DNA of 64,000 nucleotides from Tetranychus cinnabarinus. Lineage: Eukaryota > Arthropoda > Arachnida > Trombidiformes > Tetranychidae. Shown piece by piece: positions 44,465-54,746 of this stretch. The notes under the pieces were generated by a model. It was not told where the DNA came from. It saw nothing but the letters and a program-made list of their open reading frames with translations, and ran no database searches. A program made the translations under genes and the position numbers. Each line of letters starts with the position of its first letter. Within the stretch, counting starts at the first letter, position 1. Location of the stretch: NCBI GenBank assembly GCA_022266195.1, contig WHVY01000005.1, forward strand, positions 6,324,001-6,388,000, read 5' to 3'.

Positions 44465-44767
44465 CAGTCACCCTTCTGAAACTGGCCTTCTCGGGAAATA
44501 GCTTATTTACACTGTTGGTCGGGCAACATATTTCACGATTTTCAATCTTCCTTAATAGACCAAATTTAACCTATAATGTTGCTTTAAGCTGATTTCGCGA
44601 GTTTTTGGATTGATATTTCACGAAAGAAAATTGAATTTAGTCAATTGGTAATTAAAAAATTGAATCAAAAATCGACGAAATGCGAAAGTAGATCTAACTC
44701 CTCCTTAATAGGGACCATTGAAAAATAAGTGCAGTTTCAGAATGGTGCAGTTTCGGAAGGGTGACTG
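44465..44767. mobile_element. TA-flanked MITE (303 bp), copy 1
   Basis: Terminal inverted repeats CAGTCACCCTTCTGAAACTG and its near-complement CAGTTTCGGAAGGGTGACTG (one mismatch) border a non-coding interior. TA lies at both outer edges (44463-44464 and 44768-44769). The CAGT start and TA duplication fit a Tc1/mariner-derived MITE. It sits 143 bp past the silk stop codon. Confidence 0.85.
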
Positions 44768-45056
44768 TAAAATATAAGCGAAGTAGAGTAATCGCACTAA
44801 AATAGAACGATAGATTTGCAAAACGATAGAATCATGAAGTCTTGCATCACTTCATCAGGCGATTTTTAATAATTATTTTAGATGTTTGCCAAAACTGATA
44901 ACTAGTCAGATTTTGATTTTTTTGATAAGATTTCTTAAAAGCAAAAAGGATAGTGACAGCGGAGTTTGGTCATTTCAGCGAAAAGCATTTGAGCGAAGGT
45001 CAACTGAACAAAAGGCAACTGGGAAAAATTCACTTGAGCGGGAATTTTGTATAAAA

Positions 45057-45596
45057 GCATCAGCAGCCTCAGGTTCATCAGCAGCAGCAGCTTCAGACTC
45101 ATCATCTGCACCAGCAGCATCATCAACTAATGGATCAGGATCATCATCAGCAGCTTCAAGTTCAGCAGCAGCATCAGCAGCAGCAGCTTCAGATTCATCA
45201 TCAGGACCAACATCAACCGGTAACTCAGGTAACTCAGCATCATCAGGATCAGGATCCGGATCATCAGCAGCTTCATCAGGAGCAGCTTCAGGTTCATCAG
45301 GATCATCTGCAGCATCAGGACAAGGATCAGGTTCATCAGGTTCAGGATCATCTGGTTCAGGTTCATCAGGAGCATCTTCAGGATCAGCAGCATCAGCAGC
45401 CTCAGGTTCATCAGCAGCAGCAGCTTCAGACTCATCATCTGCACCAGCAGCATCATCAACTAATGGATCAGGATCATCATCAGCAGCTTCAAGTTCAGCA
45501 GCTTTATCATCAAGTCAAAGATCCGTCCACAGCTCCAAATCAATCGTATCACGCTATATCAATGGGTCTGGGCAAAACTGTGTTTGTTATAATTGA
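45057..45596 (+). pseudogene. Duplicated 3' fragment of the silk gene
   Basis: The fragment is the second copy of the silk gene end: about 1.4 repeat units plus the unique tail ending CVCYN and its stop. It lacks the signal peptide, head and promoter. The frame is open upstream into unrelated DNA to 44886 but has no ATG there. It is identical to 43783-44322. Unless transcribed from the real gene by read-through, it should not make a secreted silk. Confidence 0.85.
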
Positions 45597-45738
45597 GTTC
45601 TTGCTTTTTGATGTTAGAAAATCTAAAAATAATATTTGTGATCAAATGTACTGATTTTCCTTATCTTTATGAATTAGCAATAAACTTTTCGTAAAAAATG
45701 TGAGTGCATTCACTTCGTTACAAATGAATATAGTAGTA

Positions 45739-46041
45739 CAGTCACCCTTCTGAAACTGGCCTTCTCGGGAAATAGCTTATTTACACTGTTGGTCGGGCAA
45801 CATATTTCACGATTTTCAATCTTCCTTAATAGACCAAATTTAACCTATAATGTTGCTTTAAGCTGATTTCGCGAGTTTTTGGATTGATATTTCACGAAAG
45901 AAAATTGAATTTAGTCAATTGGTAATTAAAAAATTGAATCAAAAATCGACGAAATGCGAAAGTAGATCTAACTCCTCCTTAATAGGGACCATTGAAAAAT
46001 AAGTGCAGTTTCAGAATGGTGCAGTTTCGGAAGGGTGACTG
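45739..46041. mobile_element. TA-flanked MITE (303 bp), copy 2
   Basis: This is the same element as at 44465-44767, present here because it was carried by the 1,274-bp tandem duplication and not by a second insertion. The ends CAGTCACCC and GGGTGACTG, and the TA borders, are the same. Confidence 0.85.
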
Positions 46042-46330
46042 TAAAATATAAGCGAAGTAGAGTAATCGCACTAAAATAGAACGATAGATTTGCAAAACGA
46101 TAGAATCATGAAGTCTTGCATCACTTCATCAGGCGATTTTTAATAATTATTTTAGATGTTTGCCAAAACTGATAACTAGTCAGATTTTGATTTTTTTGAT
46201 AAGATTTCTTAAAAGCAAAAAGGATAGTGACAGCGGAGTTTGGTCATTTCAGCGAAAAGCATTTGAGCGAAGGTCAACTGAACAAAAGGCAACTGGGAAA
46301 AATTCACTTGAGCGGGAATTTTGTATAAAA

Positions 46331-47601
46331 ATTTTGAGCTAATTATTTTGAATAAACTGATTAAATATCAAAGTTTTAAGGCCGATGGCCAAAATCAAGA
46401 GATCTCTAACTACAGTTTGACTCCGCATATTTTGATTTTTTGGAGTGCTGAAATCTATGTGAACTACAGGGGGAAACATTTAATTTTACAGCTTAAACAA
46501 TTGATCCGATCTAATGACTCCCCCTGAAGGGAAAAGGGTAGAAAGGCTAAAGGGGAATCACTCATAATCATCTTATTGTTTAAACTGTAAAATTAATTGT
46601 TTCCCCCTGTAGTTCACATAGATGTCAGCACTCCAAAAAATCAAAATATGCGGAGTCAAACTGTATATTAAAAAATTTGGTAGAAAAATCTAGACCTTTC
46701 ATTTTGCAAACGTATAATTTTTTAATAGTTATTTTTCGCCTGATCCTAGTCTTAAAAAATCTTACACTTTTACTGGAAGGAGTGATTTTCAAGGTTTGAA
46801 TTATTCGCTATCGCTTTTAAATTATTTACATAACTTCTAAAGTTGACATGATTCCGGCCAATTTAAAGTGTTCTACCTCTTTGCCATATTTTAGAAAATA
46901 GGAATTTTCTTAGGTCATGGAAACAAGTTTAATGCATGCTCTCGTAGCGAATTAACGCTCAAAGTTTAACAAATGTTTCATGTTTTTAATAATTATCTAA
47001 AGCCTGTTGTTGAAACCTCCATAAGTTAATTGATTGATTGAAGAGCTGGAGTCCATTGATTAGAGGTTTTCAAAATACTTAAATTAGTAAAATCAATAAT
47101 AGTTGTTGACAACTTTCATGAACACACTGAATTTTGCAGATAGAAAGTTTCATTCTGATTTCAATAATGCTGTTCTAAACTTGTGGCTTTATTGCACTTT
47201 GAATGTTTTACTTCTGAAAGTTTAAAGCACAAGTCGAAAGACCACATAAATTGACAGCAATTATAATTTTGCGATAATTTTCTTGGTGCAACATAAGCAG
47301 CATGAGAAGATTAAATTAACAATATTTTGATAAACTTTATGAATATAAATAATTTCAATAAATTGAAAATTAAATCCAATTTACTATTGAATTAAATAAA
47401 TGTGATAATTTAAATAAAACTCAAAAATGAATATAATTATCTTGTAAACCATTTGCGGCCTACTGTAGATAAGAAAAAAAATTACAAAAGTTTAAGTATC
47501 AGATTTTGATGATTATCTACATTCGAATCAATGAGTTCTCATGAAAATGAATTGATTATACTCAAAGGGTAAATAAAGGATTAAACATAATGAGGACTTT
47601 T
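46331..47601. other. Intergenic region between silk duplication and TAF2
   Basis: This 1.27-kb interval holds a short fragment related to the receptor-intron fold-back (about 46366-46405) and a MITE (46413-46663). The rest, up to the TAF2 3' end, is AT-rich with no gene seen. Confidence 0.55.
46413..46663. mobile_element. TA-flanked MITE (251 bp) with long inverted repeats
   Basis: The ends are CAGTTTGACTCCGCATATTT and its complement, with inverted matches continuing for roughly 90 bp on each side (TTTTTTGGAGTGCTGA, ATGTGAACTACAGGGGGAAA, ATTTTACAG). TA lies at 46411-46412 and 46664-46665. There is no coding frame. The CAGT terminus and TA site fit a Tc1/mariner-derived MITE. The family differs from the elements at 22274 and 44465. 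Confidence 0.85.
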
Positions 47602-50600
47602 CTACAAAGCTAAACCAGGATTTTCATATTCCATGTCAGCAGGATTATCATGATCACCTTTATAATCGGGTGAATGATGGTCATGATCATGTTCTCGATG
47701 CTTATGCTTATGTTTATGCTTGTGTTTCTTCTTCTTCTTCTTTTTATCTTTATGTGGTTTCGATGATCCTCCTTCTTCTCTATCTTTGTCTCTGTCTTTA
47801 TCTTTTTTCTCTTTTTTCTTTTCACTTCTTTCACTTTTCTCTGGTTTCTCATATTTTTCTCGGCTTTCAACCTCCACAAGTCTTTCTCTGTCCACTGGTT
47901 CAGGTAAAGGAATAGGAGTGGAAACCATTTCATTGGAAAGGGCACTTGAAGGTGGTGTAAAGGCAATATCGTCATTATTTTGATCAATCATTGATAATAC
48001 CAATGGTGAAGATTCTTTAGGAGATAACTGTGAAGATGGATTAGTTGGTGTTGGAGGTCGCAAACTTAATTGAATATCACTAGGATCAGAGATCATATCT
48101 TCTTCAGATATTTTAGTCTCCGATAAGCCTAAACTCGGTTCAGGGTTATCCTCCTAAAGTAAAAAGAATAGATTAACAAATTAGAAATTGTAATATTTTA
48201 AAAAAAACAATCGAATCAAAATAATAAAAGATAAAGATCAACAAGATTTTACCTCACTAATATGCGATCCTTCGGCTGATAATCGCCTCTTTTTGTTAGA
48301 TAAAAATTCCTCGTTGACTGGTCTTTTGAGAGCGATGATTTGCGAAAAAGTATCCAAAGGTTCACTTTCAGTATGTTTTTCATCTCTATTTGATTGCTGT
48401 AAATTGATTTATGAAAAAGATATTTGAGAATTTCTTTGTCTTTTCGTAACAATATCTCAAAACTTACCGAAGGTGACATCGATAAAGCCGTACTGATTAC
48501 CGCCTTTTTCTCTTTCAAATTAAGTACCATGGAAAACTGAAAAACATAGATAATAGAATTAAACACATGAAGCACAGATTGATTGAAATAAAATTTAAAA
48601 TACCTCAGGTTTAGGCAAGCACGAAGGCCTTGAGCGTCCATAGAAAGTGTAATACAGATCTACAACGGCACATCTGAGTTTAGAATCGTGGTACAGACAA
48701 TTGTTCATCAGTCTCCAAAGCCTTTCGACAATGTCCTCTGTGTTTAATGGGCTATGAGCATCTTTTTTGGTTATAGGCGGATTTTCAATCATTAATCGTA
48801 TTGTAAGATGTTTAACTTTGGGAACAGGGTCATGTTCAATAATGTCTAGTAAAAAGTCAAGATCTTCTTTACGCTGTTCCACTTTAGCGATATCGATGAG
48901 GCATTCAATGGCTGCAATCCGTAAGTCAATAAAAACACCATATTGAGCATATTCTCGATAAAAAGATGAATTACTCGGCAAATGGCCCATTTTTTGTAAA
49001 TGACGTATGGCTTTTAGACAAGAGACGGTAACTGTAAGCTTATAACACGGTAGTAGTTTGTCCAGATTGAAATATCTCACAATTTCTTCCAAGATAAGTT
49101 TAGTTTCTTGAGGCAATGATTCAGCTTGAGGTTGTAAACTGGTTCTTGCTAAAACTGCAGATACACAAGGTGTGACAGAGGCGGCTAAAGCATCAATCAA
49201 TGCAGATCGATAGTAATTGTCAGAAAATTTGTTTTTGCTGTTATCATTATATTTGAACAAGTCCAGTATGAACCTAAGAACTTCTGGTGGGCAAATTTTA
49301 TGAGCTGATCGAAGACCAGCCATAGAAATGGGTAATGTTTTTTGGAGAAAATACAACTGAAAGTTGGAAAAGTTATTCAACTTTGGTATTTGTGGGCATG
49401 AAAATGAACCATAAAGTTTTCTGAACACATTTATCATGACTGCTGGTGCAGGAGGACCAGCTGGTTGGGTAACCATGTCATTGGCAACGTTAGTTAAGGC
49501 CATGGCTGCCATACACCTTATTTTATAAAAACAGTGCTCATTTCCGATAATATCCATTAGAGATTTTCTTGTAGGTTCAGCTGGATAACGTTTTAGTTGC
49601 TCGATAGCTTCTGCTTGAGCTGTTACATCACGCTCATAACGTAATTGAAATTGCCAATTGGTATCAGGTTGTTTAAAATCAACTTGTCTAAGAAGTTGCA
49701 TGTCTGGATCAATCCTTATCCATAAAACGGGTGAATCGGCATCCATATTGGTAAGATCCATATCAACTTCTTCTCCGGTACAAAGAGGAATTTTTTTCTT
49801 TTTATTTCGGCGACTTTTAGAATGACAGGTTATATCATGTTTAGTTGTATTTTCTTCCACTTGAAGATTGTGTTTGAAAGTTCCATCCAGTTCTTGTATC
49901 CAAACTGTAATCGGACCCTGAGATAAAGAATTAATAAGTAGAAAAATAAATACAAGTATGTGATGATTTACAAGAATAAGATTGTTGATATTTTACCATA
50001 TATTTTCTTATTCCGAGGGATGTTACTTCTAATTGTTTAATCTCAAGCTCGACAATGTTACGTTTTCGATTGAAATTAAAACTTCCATGAAATTTAGGGT
50101 GGCCACCAACACGCACCCATTGACTAAGGAATGTCTCGATATCTTTTCCGGTAACGTTGAAAATAACTTTCGTAAAGCTACTAGTAGAAATCTGAATATT
50201 AGTCCAAGCCATAAGTGTGTTTGCAGTAATTTTCTGTTGGGATGCATTAATTGCTAGAGAAAGTAGTTTGTTGAAGACTTGAAGCATAAGTTCTCGACCA
50301 ATTCTATCTTCAAGCATACGTATAATTAAATGAGACTTTTTACGATGAATTTCATCATATAGAGGAGAAATAGTGTGAGGATAACGATAAGAAAAGTACA
50401 ATGCATTTGAATTTTCCGAATCGGATGTGTTGAAGGGATCGAGAATAACTCCACCGTGTTTTTGTTCATAGGTAACAACTTCATTAAGCTCACGATGAAC
50501 ATCAAAACGATATTCGTTGTTACCAAAAGCTTTCTTTTTATACTGAGAGCTTAAATGGGCAGATATACCACGAGTCAACCATGCATCTGAATAATCATTC

Positions 50601-51732
50601 ATAGTGATGAAAGTTCCAAAAAATTGTCTGGCTACAGCAGAAGCAAGAATGTCTCGAGTTTGGTAAGTTTGGTCAATTATGTGCTTGGAATGGAGAAGAT
50701 TAACATCTAATATACTCATAGAAGCATAGGATAAGCAATCAGCATATGCTTCATCAACGAAAACTTGTTTGTAACAAGAGTATGGGTACCTAGTTGACAA
50801 AAGCTCCTCGTAAAATTCAAAGACTTCATGCAAAAAAGAACAAGTAGCTTGCAGAAGAGATCGTAAATGAGGTAGACAAAAATGCGTGACTTCATGCATG
50901 TTTGGATCAACCATAACTTCAAATGGACCAACAGCTAACCCGATTGCAGGAGCACAAGTAGGAACATTCAGTTGATAATGATAAGTTTTTCTCTTTTTGT
51001 CATGAGTGTAAATTGTATCGACCAAGTCACCACATGAGACAGCAATCATAGAGGCGTCAACTGTAAACTCGAGTTTCCAAGAACAAGGTTCACTGTAGGA
51101 GTCAACAGAAGGGAACCAAAGACGAGAACTGTTTTCATGGCCATAAGTAAACATATGAGTTGCAGTAACATTGTAATTAGGATCTTCTATAGTTCTTGGT
51201 ACCGCAAAATGAACCCCTCCAAGTGGTGTTTCAGCTCCAAATTCTATACTTATTCTAAGAATTCTTCCTTCTTGAACGTAATTTAAGAGCTGGTAAGGAA
51301 CTTGAATTATAATTTCACCATTATTCTTTTCAGGGTCAGTTGAGCCAATACATGTTAAATGTGCTGATGAAAAGGCATCAATGTTCCGTTGTTTGCATTC
51401 TTCTTGACAAATCTCTAGACTAGGATCATTGTAGGTAAATGTACATTGGTGGTAGTCATTCATATTAATCTTGAAGATCCTCAGTTGTTTACAGTTTATT
51501 TTGATCTGTCGCAAGCTGCTATCCTGGGCAATCACATGAAGCTCAACCATCCCAATATAAGATTGCCGTTCAAAGTTGATATTGCTAATACAGAGCAACT
51601 GATGAACCCTGGAAAAATGGTGATGAAATGGTAGTTAGTATTGATTAAAAAGACAGATATGAAGTCATGAAACATAGAGCATAAATTAGATACTTACAGT
51701 TTATATGGTCTATTGTGCTCCTTGGTAATCAT
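47602..51732 (-). CDS. TAF2: TFIID subunit 2 (TAF2, TAFII150)
   Basis: Exons, 5' to 3': 51698-51732, 49997-51608, 48604-49917, 48468-48536, 48253-48396, 47602-48153. All are GT-AG and in frame, giving 1,241 residues (human TAF2 about 1,200). TAF2 is a TFIID subunit that contacts initiator DNA downstream of the TATA box. Residues 1-550 are an M1-aminopeptidase-like fold with strong identity to human TAF2 (FWFP-equivalent RLWFPSVDSYSEPCSWKLEF, DPNMHEVTHFCLP, DEAYADCLSYASMSI). The zinc site HExxH is absent (ARQFF in its place), as in other TAF2, so no peptidase activity is expected. HEAT-like repeats follow (SKSRRNKKKKIPL, NKFSDNYYRSALIDALA). The tail is Ser/Pro-rich, then Lys/Glu/Asp-rich and ends in a Lys-His run. 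The start is the first ATG before the conserved RPYKL. Confidence 0.96.
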
Positions 51733-51984
51733 TTTGATCACCTAAATTATTAAACTAAACCAACTATAATTACATTAATTGAACAAATTAAACATAAATA
51801 TTCTAGAATTGATTTTGAAATTCACACAATCGCGGCGTAAAGGGGAGATTGTTTAATAATAAAGCGGCAAATTTTTTTGCGCCTCATTCAAATCTCTTTT
51901 CCTGTATTTCTTTCACTTACTCTTTACATCTGCGATTATTGTTTATTTTTTAATGTTTTCTTTGGTTAATTTATGATCTATTAA
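51733..51984. promoter_or_regulatory. Bidirectional promoter interval, TAF2/TAF11
   Basis: Only 252 bp separate the two start codons, which face away from each other. The interval has no TATA box. It has small GC-richer islands unusual for this region, CGCGGCG at 51831-51837 and TTTGCGCCTCA at 51876-51886. A shared promoter is inferred from spacing and from the products' common complex. Confidence 0.6.
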
Positions 51985-52454
51985 ATGTCTCAATCAAATG
52001 ATATGGATAATTTATCTATCCAAGAAGATAAATCTCCGCTAGATCTCCAACAAGAGGACCGGGAAAAGATGCAGTAAGTCTGATTTTAATACTCGCCTCT
52101 GTTTTATTCAAAATTGGTTGTACATTTACTCTTTAAAACATCAGTCATCTGATTTTTCTTGGTTTGTTTTTTTGCAGAGTTCTAGTATCAAATTTTAGTG
52201 AAGAACAACTGAATCGATATGAAATGTATAGAAGAGCATCCTTTTCAAAAGCACCTATAAAACGTTTGATTCAATCTATCGCTGGAAGTTCAGTATCTCA
52301 GAATGTTGTCATTGCTATTTCTGGTGTTGCTAAAGTTTTTGCCGGTGAAGTTGTTGAAGGAGCCTTGGATGTTATGGAAGAACTAGGAGAAACTGGACCC
52401 GTGAAGCCCAAGCATCTTCGAGAGTCTGTTAGACGGTTGAGATCCAAAAAATAG
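51985..52454 (+). CDS. TAF11: TFIID subunit 11 (TAF11, TAFII28)
   Basis: Exons 51985-52073 and 52178-52454, joined by a 104-bp GT-AG intron, encode 121 residues. After a 30-residue acidic head comes the TAFII28 histone fold: VLVSNFSEEQLNRYEMYRR, SFSKAPIKRLIQSI, GSSVSQNVVIAISGVAKVF, GEVVEGALDVMEE and PKHLRESVRRLRSK. These match human TAF11 almost position by position. TAF11 pairs with TAF13 through this fold in the TBP-containing lobe of TFIID and also contacts TFIIA. The N-terminal acidic extension is shorter than in vertebrates. It diverges from TAF2, another TFIID subunit, 252 bp away, and ends 74 bp from the convergent unknown gene at 52529-53215. Confidence 0.96.
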
Positions 52455-52528
52455 TTCAAATTACATTGTAATATCTAGCTTCTACATTTTATTATGTCTA
52501 ATTTAGTCTACATTTGTTTGTTGTTACA

Positions 52529-53215
52529 TTAAATTTTGAATAGATTTTTAACATAATCAGGAGAAACTGAGAAATTTTTAAAATACATTGGATTCCATCC
52601 CATTGCTTTGTACTGGAGGGGTGTATCATCTGTTTGGTTCAGTACTCTTGGATGGTTGTGTAAAAATCTGTCAACTGCTGAGGCCAAACTATCCTGTGTC
52701 TCATGCATCCAGTTTGAGGCTCGTCGTATAACAGATGGTAAACTTCGAATCATTTCGTAAAAAACTACTCCAAACACAGCGGCACTGATGAAACTAAGCG
52801 TTCCTTGATAAAATTGAGGCTCAGCTTCTTGTCTTGACATGGTTCCAGTAGCCAAATATAATTCCTGGATTACCTGAGGTAAAGTCTCGTTAAGAGACTC
52901 GATTGTGTAAGCAAAAGCACGATCCATCTCATCAGGTTTATTGACTTCCTCGCCATTCACAATTTTCATCCAATTCTCCAACAAATGACCCGACATACTT
53001 TGGGAAACCTTAGTATTGGGCTCTTCACGTCCAGTTAACTCGCCTCTCATCAACATTAATTGACTGGTCAGGTTTGCAACACCACTATAAACTATTTGAC
53101 GGATTCTGGCAAGTCTTTCTGCTTCCCAATTATTTTCATTTGGACTGGTGGATGAACACAAATGGAAGAAAGCGCAAAGAAATAACACGCTCAATACGTT
53201 AATTTTACCGGTCAT
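52529..53215 (-). CDS. Secreted or single-pass membrane protein of unknown function
   Basis: An intronless frame of 228 residues starts at the ATG at 53215. Residues 1-22 are a signal peptide (INVLSVLFLCAFFHLCSS). The middle (about 25-135) is helical and charged, with N-glycosylation sequons. A second hydrophobic segment at about 140-165 (TLSFISAAVFGVVFYEMI) may be a transmembrane helix. The rest contains RASNWMHETQDSLASAVDRFL and an aromatic C-terminus. No domain is recognised and no cysteine pattern suggests a known secreted family. The signal peptide, ordinary codon use and neat convergent placement next to TAF11 support a real gene. Possible mite-specific protein. Confidence 0.7.
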   Translation of the reverse strand: MTGKINVLSVLFLCAFFHLCSSTSPNENNWEAERLARIRQIVYSGVANLTSQLMLMRGELTGREEPNTKVSQSMSGHLLENWMKIVNGEEVNKPDEMDRAFAYTIESLNETLPQVIQELYLATGTMSRQEAEPQFYQGTLSFISAAVFGVVFYEMIRSLPSVIRRASNWMHETQDSLASAVDRFLHNHPRVLNQTDDTPLQYKAMGWNPMYFKNFSVSPDYVKNLFKI

Positions 53216-54746
53216 TTTATTATTTTTATTTTAGTTGAAGCTTGTTGGTACTAATGTAAGTGCACAATGATTGACTTGAATTGATCAAAAACTCAACATT
53301 TCTTGTGTACTTATATCATTCTCAAATGACATAGATTGGCATGAAGTTCAATATAATTTCAAAGAGGTTGGTTTATTACCCATGTCGACCGAGTTAACAT
53401 GTTTACTTGGGAACCTCAATAAAGTTCAGAAATGGCACCAACACCTATGAGAAATGACTATGAATAAATTGTGATGATATGGAAATGATAGTCAACTTGC
53501 AATTGTTATTGTACATCGATTGACTGGGTTCACATACGGGTCATTGTATTATCACTTTTACAAGGTCATTACATGATTATTGAGAGCTTTAATGATATGA
53601 ATGTAATTAAACCATTTGGTAAAGTTTCATTCGATGACAAATAAACTCAATACATATGTTTGATTTCAATTTTACACCTCATTAAAATAGTAAAGAATCA
53701 TTCATAAAAACACTGAAATCATTTTATTGAAATGTTCAATGAAAACAAATAAGTATTCTTAATGGCTCTTGAAATGTGTATTTAAATTAATTTAGTCCTC
53801 TAGTTGATTTTTAAGACTAGTCTTAAATATTTCACCTAATCTGATAGCATTTTTGATCTGTAAATCGTTTGATAATTTGAAGATCTAGACCGGTAAATCA
53901 TAGTTTCAAATTCACATCTACCGGTATTTCACCAAGAGATAACCAAGAAAACACTGAAAATTAAAGACTGGAATCATCAAAGATATGAATTTGATTTTGA
54001 GCTACACTGTAATTTGGTTTGACCTGTTTTGAACTTTACAATTAAATATTGAAATACAAAACTTTAAAAAAACAAAATTCGTACCTTTCCGATACCAGGG
54101 GCTGTTGCTAAATAACAAAACTGTTCTCAAAACAAGACTCTTTAAGAGCTTTTTTAAAATGATTACCTCAAGTTTACTGGAACCAAAACTGTGATTACTC
54201 ATTAATTTTACTTTATTTATAAATTGTACATTACTCTTTACGTTGTTTAAGTGAAATCTGATCAACTGAATTATATTGAACACCTTTGATAACCGATTTT
54301 ATTATGATATCTTCTAATATTCATCACTTTCCATTTGACTTGTTGAAAGATGGTTTATTGAGTTTACCATTATCCTCTTTGAGTTATTAGTGATCCATTT
54401 CCAACAGTTTTACTGCAAAGTTTTGTATCTACGATTTTTATTTCCATCAACCATGCTATCGTATCTATTATGTTTTTAAATAAGCTGTTGATAAAACAAT
54501 TGTGACACCTTTTTGAGATTTGGGCTTACCATATCCTCGTTCGCGACAGCTTTTTTGACAATGGTTGTCAGTAAGTTGCATCAGCCATTACTGTAACATA
54601 AACATATTCCACCATAATTTGTAAATAGTTGAAATAGTTGGCACCCTAAAATATCGATTGTTTTATTATACAAGAGATCCTATTCTTGTCATTTTAATCT
54701 GTTTTTATTCATTTTATACGGATACTCAAATTCTTAGACCAACAAC
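53216..54746. other. Intergenic region upstream of Pol kappa copy 1
   Basis: About 1.5 kb of AT-rich DNA lies between the unknown secreted protein and the first Pol kappa gene, which diverge. It contains a block at 54096-54160 similar to one upstream of the second Pol kappa gene (57130-57180). No other feature is evident; the small open frame at 54002-54283 on the minus strand has no coding character. Confidence 0.55.

Larger units (their letters stand above)
43783..45056 (+). repeat. Tandem duplication of silk 3' end, copy 1 (1,274 bp)
   Basis: This block starts inside the penultimate silk repeat, covers the last repeat, the unique tail, stop codon, polyadenylation signal and about 650 bp downstream, and is followed directly by a second copy at 45057-46330. 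Long stretches I compared base by base are identical. Upstream of the block the silk array continues; this copy is the functional gene end. Confidence 0.95.
45057..46330 (+). repeat. Tandem duplication of silk 3' end, copy 2 (1,274 bp)
   Basis: Every landmark of copy 1 recurs here at an offset of exactly 1,274 bp: repeat DNA, tail, stop, AATAAA and MITE. The junction (TATAAAA followed by GCATCAGC at 45056/45057) shares only one base, so the duplication did not arise from a long homologous sequence. The right end at 46330 passes into different DNA. Confidence 0.95.

Noticed and set aside
44886..45596. Apparent new gene upstream of the duplicated silk fragment
   Set aside because: The frame opens without an ATG in DNA unrelated to coding sequence and merges into the silk fragment; the same leading DNA recurs at 46160-46330 with no silk after it. 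It is a junction effect of the tandem duplication.
47670..47983. Plus-strand Ser/Phe/Leu-rich frames opposite the TAF2 tail
   Set aside because: They are the antisense of the Lys/Glu/His-rich TAF2 C-terminus.
49997..51608. TAF2 exon 2 as an active M1 aminopeptidase gene
   Set aside because: The fold is there, but the HExxH zinc motif is absent and the sequence continues into TAF2-specific HEAT-like and Lys/His-rich regions.
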